From the NCBI RefSeq assembly GCF_042850945.1, contig NZ_AP031496.1:930001-994000 (forward strand): a stretch of 64,000 bases of DNA, in the 5' to 3' direction. Under the pieces are notes generated by a model. The model searched no databases and was not told the origin of the DNA. It saw only the letters and a list, made by a program, of their open reading frames with translations. Positions 9,074 through 17,935 of this stretch are shown here, piece by piece (within the stretch, counting starts at the first letter, position 1; each line of letters starts with the position of its first letter). Source of the stretch: Halioxenophilus aromaticivorans (GTDB lineage: Bacteria > Pseudomonadota > Gammaproteobacteria > Pseudomonadales > Cellvibrionaceae). A program made the translations under genes and the position numbers.

Positions 9074-9092
9074 TTGGTGCGATCTCTGCTTT
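9074..9092 (+). promoter_or_regulatory. candidate sigma-54 promoter of nirBD
   Basis: TTGG-TGCG (GG at 9076-9077) and CTGCTTT (GC at 9088-9089) have the exact 10-nt GG-GC spacing of a -24/-12 element. Initiation would fall near 9101, leaving a leader of about 165 nt. A sigma-54 (NtrC-controlled) promoter is typical of nitrate assimilation operons. The match is incomplete (TG where CA is usual). Confidence 0.5.
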
Positions 9093-9104
9093 AGAGTTAA
9101 CCAT

Positions 9105-9156
9105 TAGCTGTAGTCGCTATATTAAAAATTAAAGTTTTCTTGGACAAAGGCGTCCA
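9105..9156 (+). ncRNA. ANTAR-type two-hairpin leader motif of nirB
   Basis: The second hairpin is clear: TGGAC (9141-9145), hexaloop AAAGGC (9146-9151), GTCCA (9152-9156). Loop base 1 is A and base 4 is G, as known ANTAR targets require. Its 3' arm is part of the terminator's 5' arm (9151-9161), so the two structures exclude each other. A possible first hairpin is TAGC/GCTA at 9105-9119, but its loop has 7 nt, so that half is less certain. Confidence 0.7.
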
Positions 9157-9200
9157 TCACCTGCTGACGCATACTCATACGGTGATGGGCGTTTTTTTTT
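9151..9200 (+). terminator. attenuator (intrinsic terminator) in the nirB leader
   Basis: CGTCCATCACC (9151-9161) pairs with GGTGATGGGCG (9181-9191) along 11 bp with one G-U pair, followed by nine T residues (9192-9200). It lies 66 bp before the nirB start codon and downstream of the candidate promoter, as expected for an attenuator relieved by the ANTAR protein. Confidence 0.9.
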
Positions 9201-9265
9201 GCACGCTATTTCTACTTTTAACGTTTTGCCCAGCATTTTTGCCTGATAACAATGGGGAATAGAAT

Positions 9266-11809
9266 ATGAGTCAGCCTGAAAAGACCAACGTTGTCGTCGT
9301 CGGTAACGGCATGGTGGGTCATCAATTTATCGACAGTTTGATGGCCAGCGAAGAGCGAGAGCACTTCCACGTAGTTACTTTTTCTGAAGAGGCTCGTGTT
9401 GCCTACGACCGAGTGCATCTTTCAGAGTATTTCAAATCCAACAACGCCGAAGACTTGGCCATGACCACGTTGGAGAACTACCTGGAAATGGGGGTGGAGG
9501 TACACCTCAACGACCGCGTAGAGAGCATCGATCTCAACGCGAAAACTGTGACCTCTGCCACCGGCAAAACGCTGAGCTACGACAAACTGGTTTTGGCTAC
9601 TGGGTCCTACCCATTTGTGCCGCCCATCGAAGGTAATGAACGCGAAAACTGTTTTGTTTACCGCACCATTGAAGATTTAGAAAAAATCACAGCTGCAGCT
9701 CAATCCGGCGCCAAGGTTGGTACCGTTGTGGGCGGTGGTTTGCTGGGTTTAGAGGCTGCAAAAGCGGTTAAAGACCTGGGTTTAGAAGCTCACGTTGTAG
9801 AGTTCGCGCCGCGCTTGATGGCCGTGCAGGTGGATGATGGCGGCGGTACCCTACTGCGCGACAAAATCGCCAACCTGGGCGTGGGTGTGCATTTGCAAAA
9901 GGCTACCCAGCGTATTGTTGCCGGCGACACCTGTACCCACCGTATGGAATTCGCCGACGATACCAGCCTAGAAACCGACATGATTATTTTCTCCGCCGGT
10001 ATTCGTCCACAGGATGCCCTGGCCCGTCAGTGCGGTTTGGAGGTCGGTGAGCGCGGCGGCATTGTCATCAACAATAAATGCCAAACCTCCGATCCAGACG
10101 TCTACGCCATCGGTGAGTGTGCCCTGTGGAACAACCGCATTTTCGGTTTGGTGGCCCCGGGCTATACCATGGCCAAAACCGCCGTGGCCCACCTGGTTAA
10201 GTTGGAAGAAGAATTTGCCGGTGCCGACATGAGCACCAAACTAAAACTGATGGGTGTGGACGTTGCCTCCATCGGTGATGCCCACGGTGCAACGCAGGGT
10301 GCGCGGGTTTACACCTACTACAATCAGCCGAACGAAGTGTACAAAAAGCTGGTGGTAAGCGAAGACAACAAACTGTTGTTGGGTGCGGTTTTGGTGGGTG
10401 ATGCCGAAGAGTATGGCTCGCTGCTGCAATACATGCTCAATGCCATAGAGCTGCCAGAGAACCCAGAGGCTTTAATTCTGCCAAGCCTAAGCGGCGAGAA
10501 GCCCGGATTGGGTGCCGGCGCGTTGCCGGCCACCGCGCAAATCTGTTCCTGCCATGATGTCAGCAAAGGTGATATCAGCGCGGCGGTGCAGGGCGGTTGC
10601 TGTTCCGTAGGTGACGTTAAAGGCGCAACCAAAGCTGGCACCGGTTGTGGTGGCTGTGTGGCGCTATTGACCAGTGTGGTGAACCACGAATTGGCAGAGT
10701 TGGGTGTAGAAGTGAGCACCGATATCTGTGAGCACTTCCCGCACACTCGCCAGGAGCTGTATCACTTGGTGCGTGTTGGAAAAATCAAAAGCTTCCACGA
10801 GATGTTAGAAAAGCACGGCAAGGGCGATGGCTGTGAAATTTGTAAGCCTGCCATCGGTTCGATTTTAGCCAGCTGCTGGAACGACTATGTACTCAGCGAC
10901 GAGTTGATTGGCCTGCAAGACACCAACGATATCTTCCTGGGCAACATGCAAAAAGACGGCACCTACTCGGTGGTTCCGCGCATTGCCGGTGGTGAAATTA
11001 CCCCCGATAAATTACTGGTATTGGCGCAAGTTGCGAAAGACTATGGTTTGTATACCAAGGTTACCGGTGGCCAGCGTATCGATTTATTCGGCGCTCAATT
11101 GCATCAATTGCCAGACATCTGGCGCCGCTTGGTGGAAGCCGGTTTTGAGACTGGCCACGCCTACGGAAAATCCGTGCGTACCGTGAAAAGTTGTGTCGGT
11201 AGCACCTGGTGCCGCTATGGTGTGGACGATTCCGTTGGCTTAGCCATTGAGATCGAAGACCGTTACAAAGGCTTGCGTTCGCCGCACAAATTAAAGTTTG
11301 CCGTGTCCGGATGTACCCGTGAGTGCGCCGAGGCTCAGTGTAAGGATGTGGGTGTGATCGCCACAGAAAACGGCTGGAACTTATACGTTGCCGGTAACGG
11401 TGGTATGAAGCCGCGCCACGCTGAGCTATTCGCCTCCGACCTAGATAAAGAAACACTCATTAAGTACGTCGATCGCTTCCTGATGTTCTACATCCGTACC
11501 GCAGATCGTTTACAGCGTACCTCGGTATGGCGTGACAACTTAGAAGGCGGCCTAGAGTACCTGCAAAAAGTGATCATCGAAGACAGCCTTGGCATCGCCG
11601 AAGAGCTGGAAGCCGAAATGGCTCTTAACATTGGCAATTATCAATGTGAGTGGGCCACCACCATTGATAACCCAGAGCGGCTTAAGCGTTTCCGTCACTT
11701 TATTAATGCCGAAGAAACCGATGAAAACGTACTGTTTGTAGAAGAGCGAGGCCAAATCCGCCCAGCCACCGAAGACGAGCGTGCGGACATCATCGCCAAG
11801 GCCAGTTGA
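9266..11809 (+). CDS. nirB: assimilatory nitrite reductase (NADH), large subunit
   Basis: The 847-aa NirB reduces nitrite to ammonium with NADH in the cytosol. The order of domains is as follows. An FAD/NAD(P)-binding Rossmann pair comes first (VVVGNGMVGHQFI at 10; VVGGGLLGLEAAKA near 155). A BFD-like [2Fe-2S] domain follows near 425-470 (CSCHDVSKGDI, GTGCGGC). A second Cys pair lies near 520 (GCEICKPA). The sirohaem/[4Fe-4S] half domains follow, with CVGSTWCRYG near 643 and CTRECAEAQCKD near 682. The full length matches known NirB. GGGGA lies 10 nt before ATG 9266. It is cotranscribed with nirD. No nitrate reductase gene is present in the window. Confidence 0.97.
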   Translation: MSQPEKTNVVVVGNGMVGHQFIDSLMASEEREHFHVVTFSEEARVAYDRVHLSEYFKSNNAEDLAMTTLENYLEMGVEVHLNDRVESIDLNAKTVTSATGKTLSYDKLVLATGSYPFVPPIEGNERENCFVYRTIEDLEKITAAAQSGAKVGTVVGGGLLGLEAAKAVKDLGLEAHVVEFAPRLMAVQVDDGGGTLLRDKIANLGVGVHLQKATQRIVAGDTCTHRMEFADDTSLETDMIIFSAGIRPQDALARQCGLEVGERGGIVINNKCQTSDPDVYAIGECALWNNRIFGLVAPGYTMAKTAVAHLVKLEEEFAGADMSTKLKLMGVDVASIGDAHGATQGARVYTYYNQPNEVYKKLVVSEDNKLLLGAVLVGDAEEYGSLLQYMLNAIELPENPEALILPSLSGEKPGLGAGALPATAQICSCHDVSKGDISAAVQGGCCSVGDVKGATKAGTGCGGCVALLTSVVNHELAELGVEVSTDICEHFPHTRQELYHLVRVGKIKSFHEMLEKHGKGDGCEICKPAIGSILASCWNDYVLSDELIGLQDTNDIFLGNMQKDGTYSVVPRIAGGEITPDKLLVLAQVAKDYGLYTKVTGGQRIDLFGAQLHQLPDIWRRLVEAGFETGHAYGKSVRTVKSCVGSTWCRYGVDDSVGLAIEIEDRYKGLRSPHKLKFAVSGCTRECAEAQCKDVGVIATENGWNLYVAGNGGMKPRHAELFASDLDKETLIKYVDRFLMFYIRTADRLQRTSVWRDNLEGGLEYLQKVIIEDSLGIAEELEAEMALNIGNYQCEWATTIDNPERLKRFRHFINAEETDENVLFVEERGQIRPATEDERADIIAKAS

Positions 11810-11823
11810 TTAGGAGAAGTAAC

Positions 11824-12150
11824 ATGAGTTCATGGATTAAAGTGTGCCAATTGAGCGACATCGCCCCTAACACCGGCGTTTGCGCTCTGGTTAATGGCCA
11901 ACAGGTGGCGATTTTTCGCGAGGCCAAAAGCGATGCTGTTTTTGCCATCGGTAATTACGACCCCATCGGTAAAGCCAATGTATTGTCGCGGGGTTTAATG
12001 GCGCAATTGGGTGACAACATCACCGTGGCGTCACCGCTGTACAAGCAGCACTACCGTCTAACCGACGGCCAGTGCCTAGAGCAAGATGGCGTAAACGTAC
12101 CCGTATATGAGGTCAGAATCACAGACGGCGCCATCGAAATCGCCGCCTAA
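11824..12150 (+). CDS. nirD: assimilatory nitrite reductase (NADH), small subunit
   Basis: This 108-aa Rieske-like small subunit of the NADH nitrite reductase starts 14 nt after nirB with TTAGGAG upstream of ATG 11824. It shows the NirD pattern WIKVCQLSDIAPNTGVCAL, then FAIGNYDPIGKANVLSRG. As in other NirD proteins, the Cys/His ligands of true Rieske proteins are absent, so it should carry no iron-sulphur cluster. A terminator follows. Confidence 0.95.
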   Translation: MSSWIKVCQLSDIAPNTGVCALVNGQQVAIFREAKSDAVFAIGNYDPIGKANVLSRGLMAQLGDNITVASPLYKQHYRLTDGQCLEQDGVNVPVYEVRITDGAIEIAA

Positions 12151-12178
12151 GTTCCCCTGAAGTAGTTCCAAAGTGTGC

Positions 12179-12206
12179 AGCCCCAGAAGTTTTGGGGCTT
12201 TTTTTT
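12179..12206 (+). terminator. rho-independent terminator of nirBD
   Basis: AGCCCCA (12179-12185) pairs with TGGGGCT (12193-12199) and is followed by a T-run to 12206, 29 bp after the nirD stop. Confidence 0.88.
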
Positions 12207-12294
12207 GCCTGCCGTTTATTCCTTTTTTTCCATTCTTTTCAATGCTTTAGCTGGCGCAGGGCGGATATCCCTTGCTGCGTTGCAAAATTTTGCT

Positions 12295-12323
12295 TTGACA
12301 ATGCCTGCTTAGGCAGATAATGT
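12295..12323 (+). promoter_or_regulatory. sigma-70 promoter with MarR-type palindrome in the spacer
   Basis: A consensus -35 TTGACA (12295-12300) is followed after 17 bp by TAATGT (12318-12323). The spacer holds the inverted repeat TGCCT-GCTT-AGGCA (12302-12315). A repressor bound there would block RNA polymerase, which fits autorepression by the MarR protein encoded next. Confidence 0.75.
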
Positions 12324-12349
12324 TTTGGCAGATACAGCTGGAGCAGAAT

Positions 12350-12835
12350 ATGCCAACTCAACATTACGACCCAGAGTCCTTCCAAAGCAAAGATTCCCTG
12401 GGTTATCTCATCAAGGTGGCTTACACCATGATGCTGGGCGGAGCCGAGCAAGCGTTTGATGGCTCGGGCCTGTCGTTTATTCAATGGATTACGCTGCGCA
12501 AACTGCGCGAGCATCAATCGTTAACGCCGGGCAACTTGTGCCAGGTGCTGCGGCACGACAGCGGCGCCATGACCCGTATGCTGGATCAGCTGGTTAAAGC
12601 CGGTTACGTCAACCGGCAGCGCAGCGAAGAGGATCGCCGGGTGGTGGAATTAAGCTTAACGCAGGCTGGAGAGGCCAAAGTGGATGAGCTGCTGCCTCAA
12701 TTTCTCGACGAGTTAAATAAGCTCTGCGGCATTTTTGACGAGCAGGAGTTTGTCCAATTTAAGGCCATGCTCAAGCGTTTAATTAGCCACGTCGGTGAAG
12801 TTACCGGGCGCGAAGTACCGGAGTCATTGCGATGA
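12350..12835 (+). CDS. MarR family transcriptional regulator of the efflux operon
   Basis: This 161-aa winged-helix regulator has LTPGNLCQVLRHDSGAMTRM as recognition helix region, then LVKAGYVNRQRSEEDRRVVE as the wing with the conserved D-x-R-R. ATG 12350 has GGAG at 12340-12343; the upstream in-frame ATG at 12320 overlaps the -10 element and cannot be the start. Its stop overlaps the next start (ATGA at 12832-12835), so it leads an operon with an outer membrane factor, EmrA and EmrB. It probably represses the operon and is released by a phenolic or other toxic ligand. Confidence 0.92.
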   Translation: MPTQHYDPESFQSKDSLGYLIKVAYTMMLGGAEQAFDGSGLSFIQWITLRKLREHQSLTPGNLCQVLRHDSGAMTRMLDQLVKAGYVNRQRSEEDRRVVELSLTQAGEAKVDELLPQFLDELNKLCGIFDEQEFVQFKAMLKRLISHVGEVTGREVPESLR

Positions 12836-14331
12836 AAATGAAAACCCTAGCCGCCAGTGTGCTGCTCGCCGGTACCCTGGCGGGTTGCGTCTCCGCCCCC
12901 GAAATACAACCCCAAGCCGAACTTACCGAAGCATCGCAATTGGGGCTTTCCCACGAGCTCTTTACCTTCACCGGCCAGCAGCAATGGTGGCAGGCCTATG
13001 GCGATGAGCAGTTAAACCAATTGGTGCAAGCGGCGTTGCAAAAAAGCCCGGATCTGGCCTCGGCCAGGGCCCAGGTGCGGGCGGCCCAAGCGCAATTGCT
13101 AGCCGCCGGTGGCAGCCGTCAGCCCAGCTTGGGTTTCGATGCCAGCGTGGCTCGCCAGCGCCTTTCCGAGCACTATATTTACCCGTCCCCCTATGCCGGT
13201 TCCATGCGCAATTTTGGCCAGTTGCAGTTTAATTTCTCCTGGGATTTGGATTTCTGGGGGCGGCAAGCGCAATTGTTGTCCCAGGCTGGCCAGCAAGCCG
13301 ATGCGGCGCGTTGGGAGTGGCAGGCCCTGGAGCAAAAGTTAACCGCGGCCGTGGTGGAAAGCTATTTTGAGCTCTACCAAGCCCACCAGCTGATGCAGAT
13401 TGCCCAGCGCACAGAACAACAGCGGCAAAGCTTATTGCAGCTCACCCAGGCGCGTTTGGATGCCGGCCTGGATACCGAGTTGGAATTGCGCAATGCCGAA
13501 AGTGTTTTGCCCATGGCTCGTCAACAACGCTTGGCGGCCCAGGCCCGTTATGACAACGCCAAGCATCGCTTGGCAGCGCTTACCGGGGCCGGTGCCGAGG
13601 CCTACAGCAGCATGACCATTCCTACGTTAGCACTGTCCACCGAGTTGAGTTTACCCCAGCAGTTACCGGTAAATTTATTGGCCCGCCGGCCGGATATCGC
13701 CGCTTCCCTAGCCCTGGTAACCGCCGCCGATGCCAACCGCTTGGCTGCCAAGGCGGCGTTTTATCCCAGCATTTCGTTAACCGCCTTTGCCGGCTACCAA
13801 GCCATTGGTATGGATGAATTGTTGCAATCCGGCAGCCAGATTTACGGCGTGAGCCCGGTGCTGCATCTACCCATTTTTGACGGTAAGCGGTTGAAGGCGA
13901 GTTACGCCGGAGCCACGGCGCAGTTGGATGGCGCCGTTGCCGGCTACAACCAAGCGGTGGTGCAAGCGGTGCAGGAAGCCGCCGATCAAATCACATTAAC
14001 GCAATCTCTGCGTGCTCAATTAGAGCAAGCCAACGCCAGTTTGCAGGCGGCAGAAAAAGCCTGGCAATTGGCCAAGGCGCGCTACGCGGCTGGGCTATCC
14101 AATCAAATTGTTGTGCTGGATGCCGAGGCGCGGGTGCTAGAAACGCGCAGTAATCTGCTGGCCTGTGAGGTTGCCTTGGCCACCGCCCAGGTGGATTTAT
14201 TAATCGCGGTGGGCGGACCAACCGCCGAGTCTACCGCCGCCAATGGGCTTGCCAGCCAGCAAGCAAAAACATTATTCCAAACCGCCAGTGCTGATCTTAA
14301 TAGCTCCGACGGATTGCTCAATCTCGAATAG
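12832..14331 (+). CDS. efflux outer membrane lipoprotein (TolC/OprM/NodT family)
   Basis: The 499-aa outer membrane channel is predicted as a lipoprotein: LLAGTLAGCVSAP gives a lipobox with Cys about residue 21. WWQAYGDEQLNQLVQAAL near residue 50 and the internal repeats of long alpha-helices (SARAQVRAAQAQLLAAG; LPVNLLARRPDIAAS) are typical of NodT-type factors. It overlaps marR by 4 bp and precedes the adaptor gene, so it should form the outer part of a tripartite EmrAB pump. The C-terminal tail after ~465 is Ser/Ala-rich. Confidence 0.93.
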   Translation: MKMKTLAASVLLAGTLAGCVSAPEIQPQAELTEASQLGLSHELFTFTGQQQWWQAYGDEQLNQLVQAALQKSPDLASARAQVRAAQAQLLAAGGSRQPSLGFDASVARQRLSEHYIYPSPYAGSMRNFGQLQFNFSWDLDFWGRQAQLLSQAGQQADAARWEWQALEQKLTAAVVESYFELYQAHQLMQIAQRTEQQRQSLLQLTQARLDAGLDTELELRNAESVLPMARQQRLAAQARYDNAKHRLAALTGAGAEAYSSMTIPTLALSTELSLPQQLPVNLLARRPDIAASLALVTAADANRLAAKAAFYPSISLTAFAGYQAIGMDELLQSGSQIYGVSPVLHLPIFDGKRLKASYAGATAQLDGAVAGYNQAVVQAVQEAADQITLTQSLRAQLEQANASLQAAEKAWQLAKARYAAGLSNQIVVLDAEARVLETRSNLLACEVALATAQVDLLIAVGGPTAESTAANGLASQQAKTLFQTASADLNSSDGLLNLE

Positions 14332-14340
14332 GTGAATGTT

Positions 14341-15546
14341 ATGAGCAGCGAAACAATCGACAGTAATCAACCCCAAGCCAAACGCAAAACGCGTTTGCTT
14401 TTTATCGCCCTTGCCGTGGCGGTAATTGCCGCGGCCTACGCGAGTTATTGGTACTTGCATGGGCGCCACTTTGTCACCACCGATAACGCCTACGTGCAAG
14501 GCAACACCTTGGCCATTACCAGTGAAGTGAACGGCACGGTTATTGGCGTAGAGGTGAATAACACCGAGCAAGTTAAACAGGGCCAACTTCTGGTTAGCCT
14601 GGACCCAACCGATGCCGAAATCGCCGTAGACTCTGCCCGCGCCGAGTTGGCCCGAACGGTGCGCGCCGTGCGCAGTGAATTTGCTAAAGCCAGTGGTTTG
14701 CAATCGCAAATCGAGAGCCAGCAAACCGCACTGGACAGCGCCAAAGAAGATTTAAATCGGCGTTTAAAAGTCGCAGAAATGGGCGGCGTTTCGTCCGAGG
14801 AATTACAGCACGCGCGCAGCGATGTCACTCGTCAGCAGGCCATGTTAGCCACCGCCCGGGATGAGCTGGAGCAGGTTAACGCGCAAATTGTTGGCACCAC
14901 CATCGAAACCCATCCCGATGTGCTGGCCGCCGCCGCTAAATTACGTGAGGCATCCCTAGCATTGCAGCGCACTAAAATTTACGCCCCGGTGGATGGTGTG
15001 GTGGCTCAGCGTTCGGTGGAAATCGGCACTCGCATCGCCCAGGGCAAACCGCTGTTGTCGGTGGTGCCCTTGGGCCAAGTGTGGGTCGATGCCAATTTTA
15101 AAGAGGTGCAATTATCCCAAGTTAAAGTCGGCCAGCCGGTAACTCTGGAATCGGATTTGTACGGCGATAGCGCAGAGTTTCATGGCCGAGTGGTGGGCCT
15201 AAGTGCCGGTACGGGCAGCGCCTTCGCCTTATTGCCAGCACAAAATGCCTCCGGTAATTGGATTAAAATCGTGCAGCGCTTACCGGTGCGTATTGCGCTG
15301 GATAACAGTGAGCTGGCCGAACACCCGCTGCGAGTGGGTCTATCCATGACCGCCAGTATCGATGTCGGCGCGCCGTTGCAATCCATAAACGAAGGCACAA
15401 AGGTTGGCTCCACCATGCATTTAGAGCGCGACTGGGATCGCCAAGCCATGAACGATCTGGTTGACGAAATTATTGCCGAGCACTCCGGTGGCAGCGCTAC
15501 CAAAGGCGAGCCGGTGGCAGATGTCGCGCTTGAGGCTGCACTATGA
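14341..15546 (+). CDS. emrA: EmrA-type membrane fusion (HlyD family) efflux adaptor
   Basis: The protein is 401 aa. After a short cytosolic tail comes one membrane segment (LLFIALAVAVIAAAYASYWY). The biotinyl-lipoyl half motif TTDNAYVQGNTLAITSEVNG, typical of EmrA, follows. A coiled-coil hairpin spans ~95-200, then the second lipoyl half (KIYAPVDGVVAQRSVEIGT) and a beta-barrel domain. ATG 14341 has AGGTG just upstream; GTG 14332, adjacent to the preceding stop, is an alternative. It links the inner membrane MFS pump to the outer membrane factor. Confidence 0.93.
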   Translation: MSSETIDSNQPQAKRKTRLLFIALAVAVIAAAYASYWYLHGRHFVTTDNAYVQGNTLAITSEVNGTVIGVEVNNTEQVKQGQLLVSLDPTDAEIAVDSARAELARTVRAVRSEFAKASGLQSQIESQQTALDSAKEDLNRRLKVAEMGGVSSEELQHARSDVTRQQAMLATARDELEQVNAQIVGTTIETHPDVLAAAAKLREASLALQRTKIYAPVDGVVAQRSVEIGTRIAQGKPLLSVVPLGQVWVDANFKEVQLSQVKVGQPVTLESDLYGDSAEFHGRVVGLSAGTGSAFALLPAQNASGNWIKIVQRLPVRIALDNSELAEHPLRVGLSMTASIDVGAPLQSINEGTKVGSTMHLERDWDRQAMNDLVDEIIAEHSGGSATKGEPVADVALEAAL

Positions 15547-17075
15547 GCCACAGCGCCACGCTCAATGCGCCGCCCGAGGTAACCGGCCGCACCTTGGTGA
15601 TTGTGGCGCTGGCTTTGGGCACCTTTATGCAGGTGCTCGATACCACCATTGCCAATGTTTCCATTCCTACTATTGCCGGTAATTTGGGGGTGTCTCACAG
15701 CCAGGGTACGTGGGTCATTACCTCGTTTGCCGTGGCTAATGGAATTTCAGTGCCTCTCACCGGCTGGTTAATGCGCCGCTATGGTGTGGTGAAAGTGTTT
15801 GTCAGTTCAGTGGTGCTATTTACCCTGGCTTCACTGCTGTGCGGTTTGGCCTGGAGCTTGCCGTCGCTGATTTTTTTCCGGGTGTTGCAAGGCGCGGTGT
15901 CTGGCCCAATGATCCCCGGCTCCCAAGCGCTGTTAATGTCGTTATTCCCAGCCAATAAAAAAGGCACTGCCTTGGGCATCTGGTCCATGATGACATTAGT
16001 AGCTCCGGTGTGTGGCCCGATTATGGGCGGCTACATTTCCGATAATTATTCCTGGCCATGGATCTTTTTAATTAATGTTCCTGTGGGTATCTTCTGCGCC
16101 ATTATTTGCTGGCGCGGCTTGCGACACCTGCCGGCACCCACGCAAAAATTACCCATCGATGGCATTGGCCTGGGCCTGCTGATTATTTGGGTGGGTTGTT
16201 TGCAGGTGATGCTGGACGTAGGTAAAGAGCACGATTGGTTTCAGTCACCCGCCGTGGTCACGTTAGGCATTGTGGCCCTGGTTGGCAGCATTGTGTTTGT
16301 GGTGTGGGAAATGGGTGAAAAGCATCCCATCATCGATTTATCGCTGTTTAAGCTGCGCAACTTTACCATCGGCACCATTGTGTTATGTGTGGGTTACGGT
16401 TTGTTTTTTGGCTCCGTGGTGGTGCAGCCTTTATGGATGCAAACCTACCTGGGTTACAACGCTACCTGGGCCGGAGTGGTGGCTGCGCCCAGCGGTTTGG
16501 TTGCTTTGGTGGTGGCGCCTATTGTGGGTAAATTATTGGATAGGGTCGATGCCCGTTGGTTAGCAACCCTGGCCTTTTTGGTGTTTGCGGTGTCCGGTTT
16601 CATGCGCTCCAACTACACCGATGACGGCAGTTTGTTTTCCTACATATTGCCGTTAATGGTTAACGGTATTGCCATGGCCTCGTTTTTTACCTCGCTAATG
16701 ACCATTGCCTTGCACGGCGTGCCGGAAGAAAAAATTCCGTCCGCCAGCGGCCTAATGAACTTTTTGCGCATTACCTTCGGCGCCTTGGCTACCTCATTGG
16801 TGACCACCTATTGGGAGCGAGATGCCACTAGGCATCAAACGCAGATGGTGGAGGTGATCGACCCGCAAACGTTGCAAAACACGCTGGGGTCTTTGCAAGA
16901 TGCTGGGCTTAGTGCGCAACAAAGTATGGGCTTGCTAGTGCAACAATTAATGAGCCAGGCCTACCTGAAATCGGTGGTGGATTTCTTCGCCATCACCGCG
17001 TGGGTGAGTTTGGCCATTGTCGGCTTGGTGTGGTTTACCCGCCGTGCCAAACACGCGCAGTCGGCGCCAGAATAA
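15543..17075 (+). CDS. emrB: EmrB-type MFS multidrug transporter (DHA2 family, 14 TMS)
   Basis: The 510-aa drug:H+ antiporter overlaps emrA by 4 bp (ATGA). It begins with TLVIVALALGTFMQVLDTTI, where the D in membrane segment 1 (VLDTTIANV) is the DHA2 hallmark, and has motif C-like MIPGSQALLM and PVCGPIMGG segments. About 14 hydrophobic stretches can be counted. It should export hydrophobic toxic compounds through EmrA and the outer membrane factor of this operon. It is the last gene; the next gene converges from the other strand. Confidence 0.94.
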   Translation: MSHSATLNAPPEVTGRTLVIVALALGTFMQVLDTTIANVSIPTIAGNLGVSHSQGTWVITSFAVANGISVPLTGWLMRRYGVVKVFVSSVVLFTLASLLCGLAWSLPSLIFFRVLQGAVSGPMIPGSQALLMSLFPANKKGTALGIWSMMTLVAPVCGPIMGGYISDNYSWPWIFLINVPVGIFCAIICWRGLRHLPAPTQKLPIDGIGLGLLIIWVGCLQVMLDVGKEHDWFQSPAVVTLGIVALVGSIVFVVWEMGEKHPIIDLSLFKLRNFTIGTIVLCVGYGLFFGSVVVQPLWMQTYLGYNATWAGVVAAPSGLVALVVAPIVGKLLDRVDARWLATLAFLVFAVSGFMRSNYTDDGSLFSYILPLMVNGIAMASFFTSLMTIALHGVPEEKIPSASGLMNFLRITFGALATSLVTTYWERDATRHQTQMVEVIDPQTLQNTLGSLQDAGLSAQQSMGLLVQQLMSQAYLKSVVDFFAITAWVSLAIVGLVWFTRRAKHAQSAPE

Positions 17076-17137
17076 ACTGCGCAATTAAAGGCTGTGCGTG
17101 AATGGAGTAGATAAACAGTCGTTAGCAGGCTTGATGG

Positions 17138-17926
17138 CTAGCCACCAAGCCTATCGGTTAACCCCAAATTCATTACACCGCACACGGCGTAGTTTTGCCC
17201 GGTAATGTATTTGCTTTCTTCGCTGGCCAAAAAGGCAACCAAGTTGGCAATATCGCTTGGGTCGCCAAAGTGGCCAAAACCGGTACATTGGCCAAGGCTG
17301 CTTTTGGCCAACTTAGCTTTCATTTCTGGCGGGATATTACGGCCAGCATCGCTGGTGATCGGCCCCGGGGAAACACAGTTAACGCGCACACCCTCTGGTG
17401 CTACTTCTTTGGCCAGTGCCTGGGTAAAGGCAATCACGCCGCCTTTAGCGGCGGAATAATCCACTTGGCTGGCCAAGCCAATCATGCCCGCCACCGAGCC
17501 AATATTCACAATCGTCCCCTGGCCTTTGTCCAACATGCCGTTAATCACCGCTCTGCAGGTGTAAAACACACCTTTTAAATTGGTGTTTAAAATAAAATCC
17601 CAGGTGGATTCTTCGGAGTCTGCAAACAGGGTCATTTTTTCTCGTGCGCTGCCGCCGGCGTTATTGACCAAAATATCAATGGTGCCAAAATCCGCTTCGG
17701 TTTTGGCCACCATGTTTTTCACCGAATCAAAATCGCTAACATCGGTTTGTATGGCGCAAGCCTTGCCTTCTGATTGAATAATTTCTTCGGCGACTGCTTG
17801 TGCCGGTGCCAGGGTGGTGCTGGCAATAATGACGCTGGCGCCTTCCTGGGCCAATTTAAGCGAAATACCTTTGCCAATGCCCCGGCCACCGCCGGTGACT
17901 ACGGCTACTTTATTTTCCAGTCTCAT
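17138..17926 (-). CDS. SDR family oxidoreductase in the UGSC operon
   Basis: This 262-aa classical short-chain dehydrogenase has the cofactor motif TGGGRGIG at residues 11-18, the NNAGG motif, the catalytic SVAGMIGLASQVDYSAAKGG (Ser, YxxxK) and the C-terminal ITGQNYAVCGVM. It lies 9 bp downstream of the ThDP enzyme gene on the same strand, so it should be the last gene of a four-gene operon. It probably oxidises or reduces a hydroxy/keto intermediate produced or used by that enzyme (inference). The exact substrate is unknown. Confidence 0.92.
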   Translation of the reverse strand: MRLENKVAVVTGGGRGIGKGISLKLAQEGASVIIASTTLAPAQAVAEEIIQSEGKACAIQTDVSDFDSVKNMVAKTEADFGTIDILVNNAGGSAREKMTLFADSEESTWDFILNTNLKGVFYTCRAVINGMLDKGQGTIVNIGSVAGMIGLASQVDYSAAKGGVIAFTQALAKEVAPEGVRVNCVSPGPITSDAGRNIPPEMKAKLAKSSLGQCTGFGHFGDPSDIANLVAFLASEESKYITGQNYAVCGVMNLGLTDRLGG

Positions 17927-17935
17927 GTTTTATCC

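Noticed and set aside
9092..9110. GTT/AACC and AGTTA/TAGCT short stems as first ANTAR hairpin
   Set aside because: The loops are 5 nt and do not have A1/G4. The TAGC/GCTA hairpin at 9105-9119 is a better, still imperfect, candidate.
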